Shown in pieces: positions 37,141 through 48,866 of a DNA stretch of 64,000 nt (position 1 is the first letter of the stretch; every line of letters starts with the position of its first letter). Position numbers and translations under genes: made by a program. Source of the DNA: Isoetes taiwanensis (lineage: Eukaryota > Streptophyta > Lycopodiopsida > Isoetales > Isoetaceae). Location of the stretch: positions 5,348,224 through 5,412,223 of the forward strand of contig JAJEKV010000035.1 of NCBI GenBank assembly GCA_021234155.1, given 5' to 3'. The notes beneath the pieces are model-generated. The model made no database searches, was not told the DNA's origin, and saw only the letters and a program-made list of their open reading frames with translations.

Positions 37141-37969
37141 CAAGCTATTTGCGAAGCAAACAAGTCCGATATCTTAAATACTTTGTTTAACTATTGACAA
37201 CTTTGTGCTCACATCGGCTATACTATCAAGGTAAAATTTGCCATTATTTGCTTAAAGGAGAAGTGGGTTCTTATTTGAACCATGTAAATGTCACAATTTG
37301 AGAGCCAAGGTTTCAATCTTCAATGATATCACCACAATTTGGTTTACTGCAACATATTCCTTTAGATGATGTTATGAATTTTCCCTTAGCTTACCATATA
37401 AACAATCTAATTATACATTGTCAATCCTATAACCCTATAAACCATGCTGTTAAAAAAATCATGATTGCATATTTTAACGGCGTTTTCACAATATAGTCGC
37501 TAAAGTTCTGAGTTCTATGAGTGTTAAATGGTGCATGACACTAGACTCTAACTAGGCTTTAACATTGTCACAGTTCTAACATTATAAAAAAAGCATTGCA
37601 CATTGTGATATTTCTCTAACTAGGCTCTAACATTGTCAAAGTTCTAACATTGTAAAAAAGCATTGCACGTTGTGAAACATTGTAATTACATTTGAAACGT
37701 TGTATTTACAATATTTTGCTCTTTAAATGTTCTCAATTTAAGGCCATAAGCTTTATCTATTAAATGCCTAACAAAATGCTCAACAATGATGGGCACTTTT
37801 TCTAGTGGTTATATAAGATCATATAGGAGGGATTTTTTAATGACGTATAAAACTGGGAATATGTGTAACAAGAATCAAAAATTATATGTTAGGGGTTTTT
37901 TATTAAAGAAATGCACCCTATGTATGCAAGTGGCATATCCCTTTTTAAGGAAGGTAATCCCCTGGCAAA
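37141..37969. other. intergenic with a small tandem duplication
   Basis: Two copies of a 65-bp unit (CTAACTAGGCTTTAACATTG / CTAACTAGGCTCTAACATTG, then AAAAAAGCATTGCAC) lie at about 37548-37680. No gene recognised. Confidence 0.5.
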
Positions 37970-38330
37970 TATCTTTCTTCTCGACAAACAAGATCGGTGC
38001 CCGAAATGATGATACACTTGGCCTTATAAAGCCTCCTTCCAATAGATCCTTTAAATGAGCTTTAGTCTCGAACAATTTGCACTTTGCAAGCCCATATTGC
38101 GGCTTGACCACTGACTTAGCATCGGCAACGAGTTTTATCTCGCATTCCACTTCCTGCGGGGGTCCATGAGATCCTCATACTCCGCAAAGAGTTGCTTATC
38201 TCTTCTGGAACTTCTTCAGCTTGGATTGTGTCTGACTCACGTATCACTATCGTAAGCTCGACATGACTATTTATGGCCTCATTCAATTTCTCAAAGAACA
38301 TCAATTTAAGTTCTCGAGTTAGATGGCTAA

Positions 38331-40577
38331 GGGTACTTTCACACTATAGGGTTAAATTAAGGTAAAATTTAATTTAACAAATTATTTGTTATGCTAAATT
38401 AAGGTAAATTTTATGGAGCTTTCACACCACCCGTTATGTCAAGTAATAACATTACAAAACCTGTTAAAAATGGTTTCACATGCAATTTGTTATGTTATCT
38501 ACTAACATAACATAATCTGTCAAAAGCCTTTTCGCACAAGAGTTCCTTATGTTAATTAGTAACATAACAGAATATGTTAACGGTGGTTTCACATTGTACA
38601 ACTACAACTTGTTATGTTATTCAAGTTTCCATTGTTTTTCAAATAAAATACAAGTGGTTCGTCCATCCAAAAGCAATGTCTAATGTCTGGTTATGATGTT
38701 TACCCAGGTCTGGACTTCATAACTACCTCAGATCAAGAAGCAAATACATGGATATTTTTTGCCATAGTTTTTGTCTAATTTCCTTGGTATACATGGATGA
38801 CAACATCTCTTCATATCATCGTCAAAATATGTATATGGCAAATCAAGATTGGGTCCAAAAGGAAATCGAAAAAATCGAAAGGAGTCCAACATCTTCCTAC
38901 AAAGTCCCAAGCAATTTTTCTACCATTTCTTTATCCACATCCCATGCATGACTTAAAACTTCCCTACTGAATCCTTGAAGCACGCTAGTGTAAGATATTC
39001 CATGTTTGCTTTCGATCGCCTCCACCCACATGGAATTTCTGAAACTAAAGCAACAATTATGTACTTAAAGGTATATACGTAAACACGGATGTCTATACAT
39101 AATTCTAGCCTAAAAACAAGCATTGATTGCACAATAACCGAAATATATAATTTTATGATACATACGAGAACAAGCGATGGAATATAATTGTATAATTATG
39201 TACCTATACTTGACACTTCGACAAAAGTATAGGTATATACGTAATGCTGTGTGCATAAAGAACAGTGATTGAACACACAAATTGTCTATATATGATTCTA
39301 GTCTAAAGAACAAGCAGACTGCAAACAACTAAAAATAAAATATATAAATTTTGCAATAACTTATATATACAGAACAAGCAGATAGCATATAATTGTATAT
39401 ATGCATATAACGTTGTGCAACTTACTTTGAATTCGTCTGCTCTGAAACCTAGTTCTCCAGCATGGTCGACTGCCAAAATCTCCATATCCTGGTGGCCATC
39501 ATTCAGAAACCATGTTGTTACTCCTCTTGGAATGGCCACCAAATCTCCCTCCTCTATCCTGTAAGCATTGGAACTTATACGATGCACAAAAAGTCCAAAA
39601 CACAAATGGACAACATGAAAACTCACATGGCAATCTGAGATTTCCTGAATATTCCTGAATCCTTCACTTATACTTTAGACAGTAGCCAAGCTATATGTGC
39701 AAAATATGTGCAGAACATGTGTAGTTGAGGTCTTCGGAGAGGCATTGTACATGCTCTTACTACCATTCTGGCCATGAAGATCTGACCATATTGATGTATT
39801 AATGGATGGTTACCCCATGTGGTGCCCAAAGCCAAAACCTGCTATGGCAAATAATTGTTAGTCTTCCGGTCCCAATATTTTTTGCGTAAAGCAAAAATTC
39901 TATTTCATGTAACACTCCAAATATTCCTTCTGAAAATTCCTGAATCCTTCAATTTATACTTTAGACAGTAGCCCATGCCAATGCCAAGCTTATACAACAC
40001 CGAATCTTCTGTTATCAGGTCCAAAAGCATATGTTCAAAGGCAAGCGTACTGAGGCATTACAAACAACCCAAATTCGCTGACAAATGACTCCATGCCAGC
40101 ATCATCCATTAGGTTATTTTGTTCAAAGGCTGACAAATGGTCCAGGAGTCAAAATACAATGAAATCTACCGGAAACAATCTGCCTCCAGGAGCAAGGAAA
40201 GAAATATCTACCGGAGTTTAGCAACGCATTCGAGCCGATGCCACAACGACCTCGACTCCGGCCTCGTTCTGTCGACGGCCTCGACCTCCGGCCTCGTTCT
40301 AAACTCCGGCCGCGACCTCGACTTGACAAACCTAAATGAAGGGGGGGGGCACCCAATAAATTTTCGTCGTGAAATTGTAGGGTTGTCAACACTTTGTTAA
40401 CAATTAACAAAACAATAATGAATGTGAAAGGGGGTTAAATCTTGAATTTAACTTTAACAAGTTGTTATAAATTAACCCCTTCGTTTTAACTATTTCCTTA
40501 ACAAAAATCATATGCGTTGCTAGTTAAGTTAAATTTCCTTAACATAACAATTTTAACCCTTTAGTGTGAAAGTACCC
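38331..40577. mobile_element. PIF/Harbinger-type element carrying a cupin gene fragment
   Basis: The ends are inverted repeats GGGTACTTTCACACTATAGG and, on the other strand, GGGTACTTTCACACTAAAGG, each continuing GTTAAA. A 3-bp duplication TAA flanks the element (38328-38330 and 40578-40580), as expected for PIF/Harbinger. Both subterminal regions are rich in GTTA/TAAC words. No transposase is seen; the interior holds exons of a cupin gene. Length 2247 bp. Removing the element and one TAA restores a continuous frame in the surrounding gypsy sequence. Confidence 0.85.
38870..39558 (-). pseudogene. cupin (11S-globulin-like) gene fragment, two exons
   Basis: Exon 39558-39426 begins after a CAG acceptor and encodes IEEGDLVAIPRGVTTWFLND, then GHQDMEILAVD, a classic cupin beta-barrel strand pair. 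It ends at an A|GTAAGT donor. After a roughly 380-bp intron the second piece (about 39045-38870) encodes ISYTSVLQGFSREVLSHAWD, then VDKEMVEKLLGT, which matches the segment after the first cupin domain in plant 11S-globulin-like and RmlC-like proteins. The frame shifts inside this exon and a TAG follows LLGTL, so it is broken. It lies wholly within the PIF/Harbinger-type element and was probably captured by it. Confidence 0.75.
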
Positions 40578-40703
40578 TAACTTCAATGCTTACTCTGGTG
40601 TTGCCCATGTGAAGGGCTACGACTGTCCTACCGTAGCAATTACCCGTGCTCACTTCACTCCATACCGATAATTATGTCATACTTACCCCTCCATGCTGAG
40701 ATG

Positions 40704-41089
40704 ATGATTACGTCATACTTCAATGATGTTACTTGTGCTGAAATTTGTGCATTGATGGTTGAGAAGACTACATCAGCTATTCCGGTTACGGTTGGATCCT
40801 ACAAATGCACGTGAATTAATAATTTAAGTTCTGACTTATGTTCAAGGTTTTATTACATGTGGAGTTATTCTGAATATATCTAGTGAGCCTATTTTGCTCT
40901 TGATTTCAAAATGTGAGTACAATATCATATATCATGCAAGATCATACATTCAAATTTTTGGTTTTGCATACATGCAACTGGAGATATGTACATGTACCAG
41001 AAACAAGTCCAATAGTTCCCAACTGCTTCCTCATAAGATCAAATATCCGAATATGCTGCAAATAGCTACTGGCTTTCATCGTGCAGAGA
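40704..41089. other. spacer downstream of CSN1
   Basis: Contains the expected 3' UTR of CSN1 (minus strand) and further decayed gypsy-like sequence up to about 40800. Confidence 0.4.
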
Positions 41090-43369
41090 TCACTTCCTAT
41101 TAGCACTAACCACAAAATCATTGCGCATGAGGTTCGCACGTAGCAGCATTGTCTTCGTATCTTGTTGGAACTCAGAACCTGTTTGCAGAGCACGTTGGAA
41201 AGTTGTATTTCTTTGATCGGCATGCCGTGCATAAAGAATCTTGTTATGGGAGTCAATTCTGGCCTGTAAATGCACATGTCAGGCAATGACTTTTGCCAAT
41301 ACATGCCAAATACACCTGAGAGGCATACCTGGATTTGGTTTTCCATGATCAAAACTGCAAGCTCCTTTTCCAAGCCTGTGACATTGGTTTTGAATGCAGC
41401 AGCCATTGTATTAAGGTCAACCGAAATGAAAGGGTTTGTATATTGAATCAGAGCCTTGTGCCGTATTTGCTCATATAAAGTCTCCACATGCTCATAGAGA
41501 TGGATGTCAAGCAGAAGATTGGACTTCAGCTTTTGCAGGCAACCCAGACAAGATGCATAGCGACTGGAAAATGTGACAAATCATGACACTCGAGGTTAAA
41601 AAGATCCAGAGAATTTAACAAACAGACCAATTTACATACTTATCATCCAGGAAAAATTATCACTAATAAATGTAAGAACTCAAGAAGCACAGTGACACTG
41701 GAGGTTAAAAAGATCCAGAGAATTTAACAAACAGACCAATTTACATACTTACAGGAAAAATTATCACTATGAATTTAAGAACTCAAGAAACACAGTATCC
41801 CTCTGGATAAGATTGACTTTGTAAACTTGTAATTGATATGTATTTAAATTAAAGTGGATCTTGTAGGCCCAACATGAGCTACTAGAAAGAACCGTAAAGA
41901 AGCTTTGCATATGATACAGAAAATGAGAGAAGCCAGAGTCCTCAATTTTACACAATGAATAACTAAGACTGACCTGGCATAGAAATCATGAATGAGTTCA
42001 CGGACCTCGGGCGTCAGTTCCAAAAAGTTGCGAAAGTTGATGTTATCAATGACCTTATTCTACATACAATATAAACAGAGTGGGTTAGCCAGTATTACAA
42101 ACAATTATCAACATGAAACTAATACCTTGAGCTCTGATCTATCAAAAGATGCTAGTGCACAGAGGCCCCCATAAGTAGCAACATCTTGAGGAGCAATAAC
42201 ATCTGAGTAATTGTTTCCCAGCTCAAAGTGTGTGTCAACAAACTGCAAGCACAAGAAACAGCAACCATCAGACGCCTGTCTATAATAAGAAAATGAAGAG
42301 GGTTTTGGAATCCAAACTATCACATGGCAGGATGTAAATAGCAGAAAGAAACAAGTCACATGCAAGAACAAGGAAACGAATTGCCTCCAAAAACAAGTAC
42401 TAACTAAGCTAAACAACTGTGCACAAGTAGCATTGGAATAATGGATAAATATGTTGCTTTTAAAGCAAATATTGTAGGCAGTACATATTTCTTCATAAGA
42501 AAATTAATAAGTAATACAAATAACAAACAGGGGACAACCTTGCGAGCAGCCAATTTATATTTCCTTGTCTCCAAATGAGCCAAGCCTGCTGCACACCTGA
42601 GCTTTGCCAGCACTACAGGGTCTTGAACATCAGGAGTTTGCTCCGCCTTTGAGACATAATTTGACACATGAGAAAAATGTCCAAGTTCTATGCTCACAAG
42701 AATCGCATTCAAGCACATTGCAATAATGTGCTTTGAAGTTGTACAGTAGTCTCGGGTCCGCACATAACATTTGAATGCCTGCTGTAGGTCTCCACGAGCA
42801 TAATGGAAATCGCCCAGGTCATTGTATCCCATGCGAATGCTTTCCTTGATCAGGTTTGTCTGTGTGATTATAAAATAATGGTAGTTAAAAACTTGTAACC
42901 AAATTTCTAACATCCAATCAAAGACTGTCTGGAAGATAGTGAGCTACAGATAAATTCTGGGATTGATCACACATGAGAAAACCCTAAAATCTGGCATCGA
43001 TAGAGAAGAAGTTGGACTGACCTTATAAGAGTTTAGCTCCATTTCTAGCTTCTCCTGGCGGGCAGCAGCCCGTCGATCAGTAGTGTCAACCCATTCTTGA
43101 TCGAAAACGTAGGCAGGACCCAAAAGACCTTTGATTTTCTCGACAACCTCCTTGAAAAGTATGGTATTATCACCTTTCTTAATTTCATTATAAGCCATAC
43201 GCAATGCTTCAAGCTGAAGGCCTTGTGCATTGCAGCGGTCTGCAATGAAGAAAAGACGAGAAATTTTTGTGCGACCTGTATAGAGTCCGGCGTAAGCTTC
43301 CAGATCAAGCATCTCTCCGGCAGCCATACCTGCTGTGCCTGCTTCAACAGTTCCATCCTCTCCATCCAT
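41090..43369 (-). CDS. CSN1: COP9 signalosome subunit 1
   Basis: Minus-strand exons 43369-43022, 42859-42539, 42242-42126, 42059-41974, 41563-41329 and 41263-41090 join in phase with GT-AG introns to a 426-residue protein, close to the 441 residues of Arabidopsis CSN1/FUS6. It starts [11 protein letters not shown] and has the family block [20 protein letters not shown] (about 21-40). Next comes the helical-repeat region with [20 protein letters not shown] and [15 protein letters not shown]. The PCI region follows, with [32 protein letters not shown] and [20 protein letters not shown]. The tail is [23 protein letters not shown]1 is a scaffold subunit of the nuclear complex that removes NEDD8 from cullins, with CSN5 as the protease; in plants it represses photomorphogenesis. 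The proteasome paralogue RPN7 was considered, but the match to CSN1 is far closer. Confidence 0.96.
41582..41768. repeat. tandem duplication inside a CSN1 intron
   Basis: GAGGTTAAAAAGATCCAGAG, then AACAAACAGACCAATTTACA and GGAAAAATTATCACTA, occur twice, offset by about 110 bp, within the intron between exons 4 and 5 (41564-41973). This enlarges the intron; the splice sites are untouched. Confidence 0.9.
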
Positions 43370-44139
43370 GCCTCCGACGAAAAACCCTACCTTCTTCGAG
43401 AATGGATGGTCCGGTCATCACACAAGCCTTTTTAACATTTAGCCAATAGCAGGCTGCCGCGTGGATAGAAAGTTTTGGTTTTTTTTTTTCCCCTGGTTAT
43501 TAATCGCTGGACGATTGTATTATCCATGCTAGGCCGTCAGATGGAGGCATATTTCACCGGATATGCCCTGGCAAACGATCCCAGCCCCATATGCTGCGCT
43601 TGATCAAACTTTTGCGTGGCTCTATTTCTTAGGGTCAAACCAACCATGCAAATTAATACAACGTTTGACTCCTGCAATACTGATATGCCTCCCTCAACGT
43701 CCATGTACTTGGCTTGTTGGTGACGCCTCAGTTATTCCGTTCCCTGTTGCATACAATGAGAGGCATACTTAACAGTCAAACAGGCCAGGGAATCGAACCC
43801 CTTGCATAGAGCGCAACCCAAAGGCATGTCCTCCCCTTAAAGAGTTGGGGGCTATTCCCATGCAGCATGCACATGCTGGCATTCAAAGCATTCAAGAAGA
43901 TGACACACACCACAAACACACAACAAAACCACACAAGGTTTTTTTTTTTTCTTTATAGCATTTTCATTTACTTATGCACACACAGACCAGGTACTTTTTT
44001 TGGATTTTCCTTATCTCTTCACCTCCCAAGAAAGCAGCACTACCCTCCTCCATTTCCTGAAGAAAAGGCCCTGCAAGCATCAAGAAAAGAAACACCAAAT
44101 AATATCAGAAAAAAACAAGACACCATACACAAACTCCAC
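43370..44139. other. CSN1 promoter side and intergenic DNA
   Basis: The CSN1 5' UTR and promoter should lie here. No TATA box is obvious, but a pyrimidine run is present at 43471-43492. A minus-strand tRNA-like phrase GGGGTTCGATTCCC is at about 43788-43801, without a full cloverleaf. No further gene recognised. Confidence 0.45.
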
Positions 44140-44522
44140 TTAATTCTGATTCATCACAATGTTGTGCATTCGGGCCAATGCATCAATTCTTCGAAACTCC
44201 CTCAATAGCAGCCCCCTGGCGAGGTTCATATGGGCCATCAGATGAGCTCTCTCCTGCGTAGTCATCTCCATGTCCTCCCACTCCATATGCTGCACAGCCT
44301 CCTCTAGGGCAGCGAACAGCCTGCCCAACTGCATTCAAAAGAGATGGACAGATGCAGGAACCGATCCAGCAAGAGTGTTGATGTTCACAACACCAGATAG
44401 AACTTCTAATGCCACTTGCACCCTCTCTCCAGAGGTGGAGAAAGCCACAGAAGAGGGCGTGGCTCTAGAGATGAGGGTTTCAACAATAAGCCTCAGAGCG
44501 GCCGGCCTTTCTGGATCCTCAT
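44140..44522 (-). CDS. unrecognised exon, interrupted by the Tigger insertion
   Basis: Minus-strand frame PERPAALRLIVETLISRATP, then GERVQVALEVLSGVVNIN, then (after one TGA at about 44335) QLGRLFAALEEAVQHMEWED, ending RIDALARMHNIVMNQN. It is helical and amphipathic. The frame can be continued upstream on the far side of the Tigger element (48476-48432: MATLDNGLIPVD, after a GTTGCAG acceptor-like site), because removing the element and one TA keeps the phase. I do not recognise the family. The single TGA and the insertion suggest a broken gene or a decayed element-borne frame. Confidence 0.4.
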
Positions 44523-44798
44523 TAAGGGAGGGTGCCCACCTTTGGCTCACTTAAGAGCAAACTCTTAATTTTGCAGCCTTCCTGATATCCAAATCCTGTT
44601 CTTTTTGGATCAACATGTTAATGAAGTGTTAAACAACAAAATAACAGAAAAAAATTTGGAAAAAAAAAAAGTTGAAGAGCATATTTTTTGCCTCAAAAAC
44701 GGGTGCTTGATGACCCGTTGTGGCACAGGGTTGCCCATAATGGCTCACTTCACCGTAGTTCTGCACCAATACCATGTTAGCACATTTGAAGACCTTAT

Positions 44799-44887
44799 TG
44801 GCACACTTGTAGACCTAAAATGGCACACTTGCAGACCTTATTGGCACACTTGCAGACCTGAAATGGCACACTTGCAGACCTGAAATG
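44799..44887. repeat. minisatellite, about 21-bp unit, 4 copies
   Basis: Units of the form TGGCACACTTGCAGACCTGA, alternating with TGGCACACTTGCAGACCTTA. The array is inside Tigger copy 2; copy 1 shows looser TGGCACA repeats at the matching site (6690-6790). Confidence 0.85.
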
Positions 44888-44924
44888 GTTCGTATCAAGA
44901 CTTATTATTACTGAATTCAAAGCA

Positions 44925-44982
44925 GGGGCAGAGGGAATTGAACCCTCTTAGCCATGTTTTTATGGCTGGACCACCAACCCCC
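44925..44982 (-). other. tRNA-like fold inside Tigger copy 2
   Basis: The minus strand has a GGGG/CCCC end stem, a mini D-arm TGG-TGGT-CCA, a hairpin AGCCAT-loop6-ATGGCT and a perfect T-arm GAGGG-TTCAATT-CCCTC, all in tRNA order but only 58 nt long. It corresponds in position and arm order to 6966-7017 in copy 1. The third T-stem pair is A-T in copy 1 and G-C here, which is one compensatory change. Confidence 0.55.
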
Positions 44983-45536
44983 GTCTGCAACAAACCATTC
45001 ACACAAGATCAGCAACTCTTTGGGCCAGAATCATGGAGGTAGCTCTTGCTGCCACCATCATTCCAGCCCAACAAACAAAGACAACTAATTACACTGCATT
45101 TACCTTTCAATTCTTGCATGCAATGATCAGTTGCTGCATAAAATAATTATTACACATGCTCAACAATTCTGAGATACATCAGTCCTGCCATTAATAATAC
45201 ATTGAATACAAAATATAAAGACAAACAAACAGTTGAACATAAAGCTGGTCACATAAAGCTGGTCACCTGCATTGTTACATAAAGCTGCATTGCCTTGCAT
45301 CAAAATAGGCAAAAAACAAACACAAAATTGAAGTACATTTACATGCCAAGATTTTTCAAGTGTTCATATGCCTCAGACCTGTAAACATCATCAAGGCATT
45401 TGGTCTTCTTTAATTGTGGTTCAGATTCTGAGCTGCTTGCATCAGCCTCACACTCTTTGCCATGACAAATATCCATGTCCAAATTTCTGCCATGAAAGCC
45501 ATCTAGTTCAGTCCAGAAATCTTCAGCCCTATCTTT

Positions 45537-47703
45537 CTAAATGTTACTTGGACCAGAACCATCACTATTTACAATTTTGAGCACTGCACACCTTGCATCC
45601 CAAGAACATTGATGTGTGTCCTCTCGGCTGCAAGGCAGGCATGTCTCATCATCAGAATATGGGTCTTGGCTGTCTTGTAGCATGTGCCCTCCCAAGAATG
45701 CATGATCAGGGACATGGTGTTCTGGGACATCATCATGTTCAAGCAGAATAGGAGGGCAGTCCTCCTGTGCATGGAATACACTTGCACAATTATGAATGTT
45801 CACAATTCTACCCCTGATCTTGTCCAGCTTTGCCTTGGCCCTAATTCTTGCCTGCCTTTGTGCTTCAGTCAATTCCTTTGCTACCCCAAACAATTCATAC
45901 ACATTATATCTGTCACATTTAAGGGTCTGGACAGGACTCGAACAACAATATCTACACAATATCTTTTGAGCAGCCTTAGCTGCCCTAGCATTAGTCTTTC
46001 TAATAATATCCAACTCCCTTGCTTTCTTTCTATCTGCTTGTAATTTCTTCTTCTCTTCCATTTTCTCTTTCCTTAACCTAGCAGCCTCCTTGTCTAACGT
46101 ATCTTGTTCTATCCTAGCTGCTATCATCTCGTTTGAAGTGACAAACAGTCTACCAACAAGCGCATCAGACAGTTTTGATCTTTTTGCTATTGGTAAAGGC
46201 ACATTTCCAGCAAGGGTAGCATGAGCAATTACGGCGGGGGGCAATCACAGGCCGGGCGGCGGGGGCAATCACAAAGGGGGCAATTACGGCCGAGGCGGCC
46301 GGGGAGCCATAGTGGCTGGGATATCATTGGGAGCCAAAGACTCGTGTAAGTTATGCAAGATTTCAGCAACATCAACTACATTATTAGCAATATCAACATC
46401 ATTATTACCTGCATCAACATCATTGTTATCCTCCTCTTCCTCGGAATCAGCTACTACTGGATCAGGAAGCACAGCCTTAGAGTTAAATGGCCAAATACCT
46501 GTTCTAGCAAAACCTGCAGCAATGTTAGCTGGGGTCAAGGATTGTCCAATTGCCTTTGAAATCATAGCTGCCAAATCCTCCTTTGATGGCTCGTGCGACC
46601 TATTTATATGCATGTACTTGTTCCTTAACTTCTTGAATGCATTTTTGAAGGGCCCAAAACAGGCCACGTCTAGAGGCTGCAACCTATGTGAAGTGTGTGG
46701 AGGAAGAAGCAAAATATGAAGGCCTATTTGCCTTGCATGTTGAATTGCACTCAAAGTGACGTGAGAACCATGGCCATCACAAATCAGTAAATGTGGCCTT
46801 TCAACACTAATCCCACCAGGCACATTCATTCTGAAACCATGCCTTTTTTTGAAATGCCATTGTTGCTCCTGGTTCACATCCAGCCATTAAGTCCCTGTTT
46901 CTCATTCTTTCACCCTTGAACACATATAATCCGGGCATCCTATAGCCATTTGCACTTACACAACTAAGAACAGTAAGCCATTCACGATTTTTTGGAATGG
47001 TTTCATGGACAGATCTCACACTTTTTTTTTACAAGAATTCTCACATTAGCTCTAAGTCCATCCTGCACTCCACTTTCATCACAATTCCAGATAGTGGAGG
47101 CATCAAAATGAAATTCCTTGTACAAGGATTGGAGGGTAGAGTAGAATTCATCCAGGTTAGCATGGCTCATGGCCTTCACTCTTTGCACCTCTATACACTC
47201 GGCAGATCTCAAGCTAAGCTCAGGATGTCTATTTTTGAAGAGTCTCCACCACTTCTTTCCAGGCAGGCCATCTTTGAAGCAGGTCTCTCTATGCAAACAC
47301 ATTTGGCCTACTCTTTCTCTCAATAAATCTAATGTTACACCGCTTCCTTCATTGGCCATTTGTAAACACCATGAAACAACAATTTCTTCCTCTTGCTTAG
47401 TAAGGCCCTTGGGTTTTAGCCAAATTTATCCTCTGTCTGACCACTCAGCCACCTCCTAAGAGTGGTCAGAAATATGCCAAAGCATGAAGATGCCTTCCTA
47501 ATACTAAGAAGACCATCTTCTATGCTATCAATTGCTTCATTAAGATGTTCCATAGTCCAAGAACCCCTGCCTATGGATCTAATTCTCTTTCCTCCCAATG
47601 CAGCATTCTCTGGCTTAGTATGCAAGATGGCAGCCTTGCATTTTTCGTCTAGCAGGTGGAGGATTAGGGGAAGAAGGAGGAGAAGTTGGCTGAACACAAT
47701 CAA
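45537..47703 (-). pseudogene. Tigger-type DDE transposase, frameshifted
   Basis: Successive minus-strand frames give one pogo/Tigger transposase. The first (47703-47416) has an N-terminal helix-turn-helix of Psq/CENP-B type (WTMEHLNEAIDSIEDGLLSI, then RKASSCFGI). The second (47359-47003) has a CENP-B-type DNA-binding region (GLPGKKWWRLFKNRHPELSL) and IWNCDESGVQ, with the first catalytic Asp. The third (47019-46807) has REWLTVLSCVSANGYRMPGL. The fourth (46877-46284) has LLICDGHGSHVTLSA, with the second Asp, and LQPLDVACFGPFK, with the third. The last (46244-45537) is a basic coiled tail. At least four frame changes make it non-functional. A short tRNA-like insert (TCACATTTAAGGGTCTGGAC...) at about 45914-45945 resembles the array at 62.5 kb. 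Confidence 0.88.
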
Positions 47704-48644
47704 TAGTCCTTCCCCTAAGCCGCATCATGGATGTAAGGCAAAGCCTCTTGGCTGGCAAAGCAAGAAACTGAAATCAAATGTCAAAACTCCAATCGATTTA
47801 TACCCTGTATTGGAGGGAAATGAAAAAGGGGCAAAAAGCAATTCAATCTTACATTTGGATTTGGATGGCTGGATAAGAAACAGCTGCTTGATCCCTTGTA
47901 TAACACCCAAATCAGCAGATTATTTGATGACAAGTAAGCAAGGCTGTATTATTTGGAGGAAAACTTGTGTTAGCCTAAACCATTTTTGGGAGGGAAAGAG
48001 TAATGCAAAGCTTGGCGCCAAAATCTAATGCTGATCCATGGATTTGTTGAAGTTCAAATGGCGCCAACAGAAGCTCCCAATCTACAGTAAAAAAAAGAGA
48101 TGCATGCATGCATGCATAGTCATAGAAAAAATAGAAATCCATAGACCTGCAGTTGTAATCTTCAAAGAATCGGAGAATCATAGGTCCAAACGTGTGCCAG
48201 CAGGGTCCTTGCTTCCACCGTTGGAGTATTCCGTGCAAACCATGGAGGGCGCCTCCCTGTCTCCTTCACGATCCATGCCGAACATAACCCTAACAGCCGT
48301 GCCTAACAGTCGTTAGCCTTTCTGGGAAAAAATAATGCCACGGAGGAGTCTATGTGAACCATTAGGATCATGCCATGATGACGTGGTAGGGCACATGCGC
48401 CACAGATGGGCATCCCCCCCCTCCCCCTTTACTATCAACAGGAATTAACCCGTTATCAAGGGTAGCCATGGCCAGTCTGCAACCACAACCACAATTATAA
48501 GCTAAGCAGGTCCATCTCAACCCGCCATGCTGCCTTGTCCTTAGCAACTGCTACACTGGCCTCCCAAACACAAACCACATTCTACCCACGCCATCTCCAA
48601 TGGGACCAAACATCACCAAAGCAAAAGAAAAGGAACAGACAGAT

Positions 48645-48866
48645 TCACAGCAGCGCATAAGGTAGGTCCTTAAGTTCATCTCCTGCAGATTCGAATGTGG
48701 CATAAGCAGCTCTGTATAAGCACCAAATATTAGGAAACCCCTTATCTGCAGCATCCTCAGGGGGCAACTGCTCATCCCCAGCCGTCCTCCACCACATCGG
48801 GTCCTTCCATATCTGTCCATTCCTAATCGCACCTTCAGAAGCCTTACAAAATAGCCATACCCTCAC
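48645..48866 (-). CDS. unrecognised open frame
   Basis: A 73-codon minus-strand frame (with NGQIWKDPMWWRTAGDEQLP, then GFPNIWCLYRAAYATFESAG) has an exon-like composition and lies just upstream of the exon split by Tigger copy 2. I do not recognise it. It could be an upstream exon of the same gene or chance. Confidence 0.25.
   Translation of the reverse strand: MRVWLFCKASEGAIRNGQIWKDPMWWRTAGDEQLPPEDAADKGFPNIWCLYRAAYATFESAGDELKDLPYALL

Larger units (their letters stand above)
37970..40703 (-). mobile_element. Ty3/gypsy pol fragment, split by a PIF/Harbinger-type insertion
   Basis: The minus strand at 40703-40581 encodes YDIIIGME (end of a retroviral-type protease) and GRTVVALHMGNTRVSIE. Beyond the insertion (38331-40577) the same frame continues SHLTRELKLMFFEKLNEA, and then the start of the reverse transcriptase (LKDLLEGGFIRPSVSSFRAP, then ILFVEKKD). 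Stops and a frameshift are present, and similarity ends near 37970. It is a remnant distinct from the chromovirus at 51819. Confidence 0.75.
44525..48429 (-). mobile_element. pogo/Tigger-type DNA transposon (copy 2), full length
   Basis: The left end AGGGAGGGTGCCCACCTTTG, followed by GCTCA, matches the inverted right end AAGGGGGAGGGGGGGATGCC, followed by CATCTGTGGCGCA. Both are flanked by TA (44523-44524 and 48430-48431), the usual target for Tc1/mariner-pogo elements. The 3.9-kb element holds a frameshifted CENP-B-like transposase on the minus strand and a tRNA-like fold near its left end. Confidence 0.8.

Noticed and set aside
41090-43369. Proteasome lid subunit RPN7
   Set aside because: RPN7 is a paralogue with the same PCI fold, but the N-terminal block and the tail match CSN1 much more closely.
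44925-44982. Functional tRNA gene
   Set aside because: 58 nt with a minimal D-arm and a six-base anticodon-type loop. It does not meet tRNA length or identity rules.
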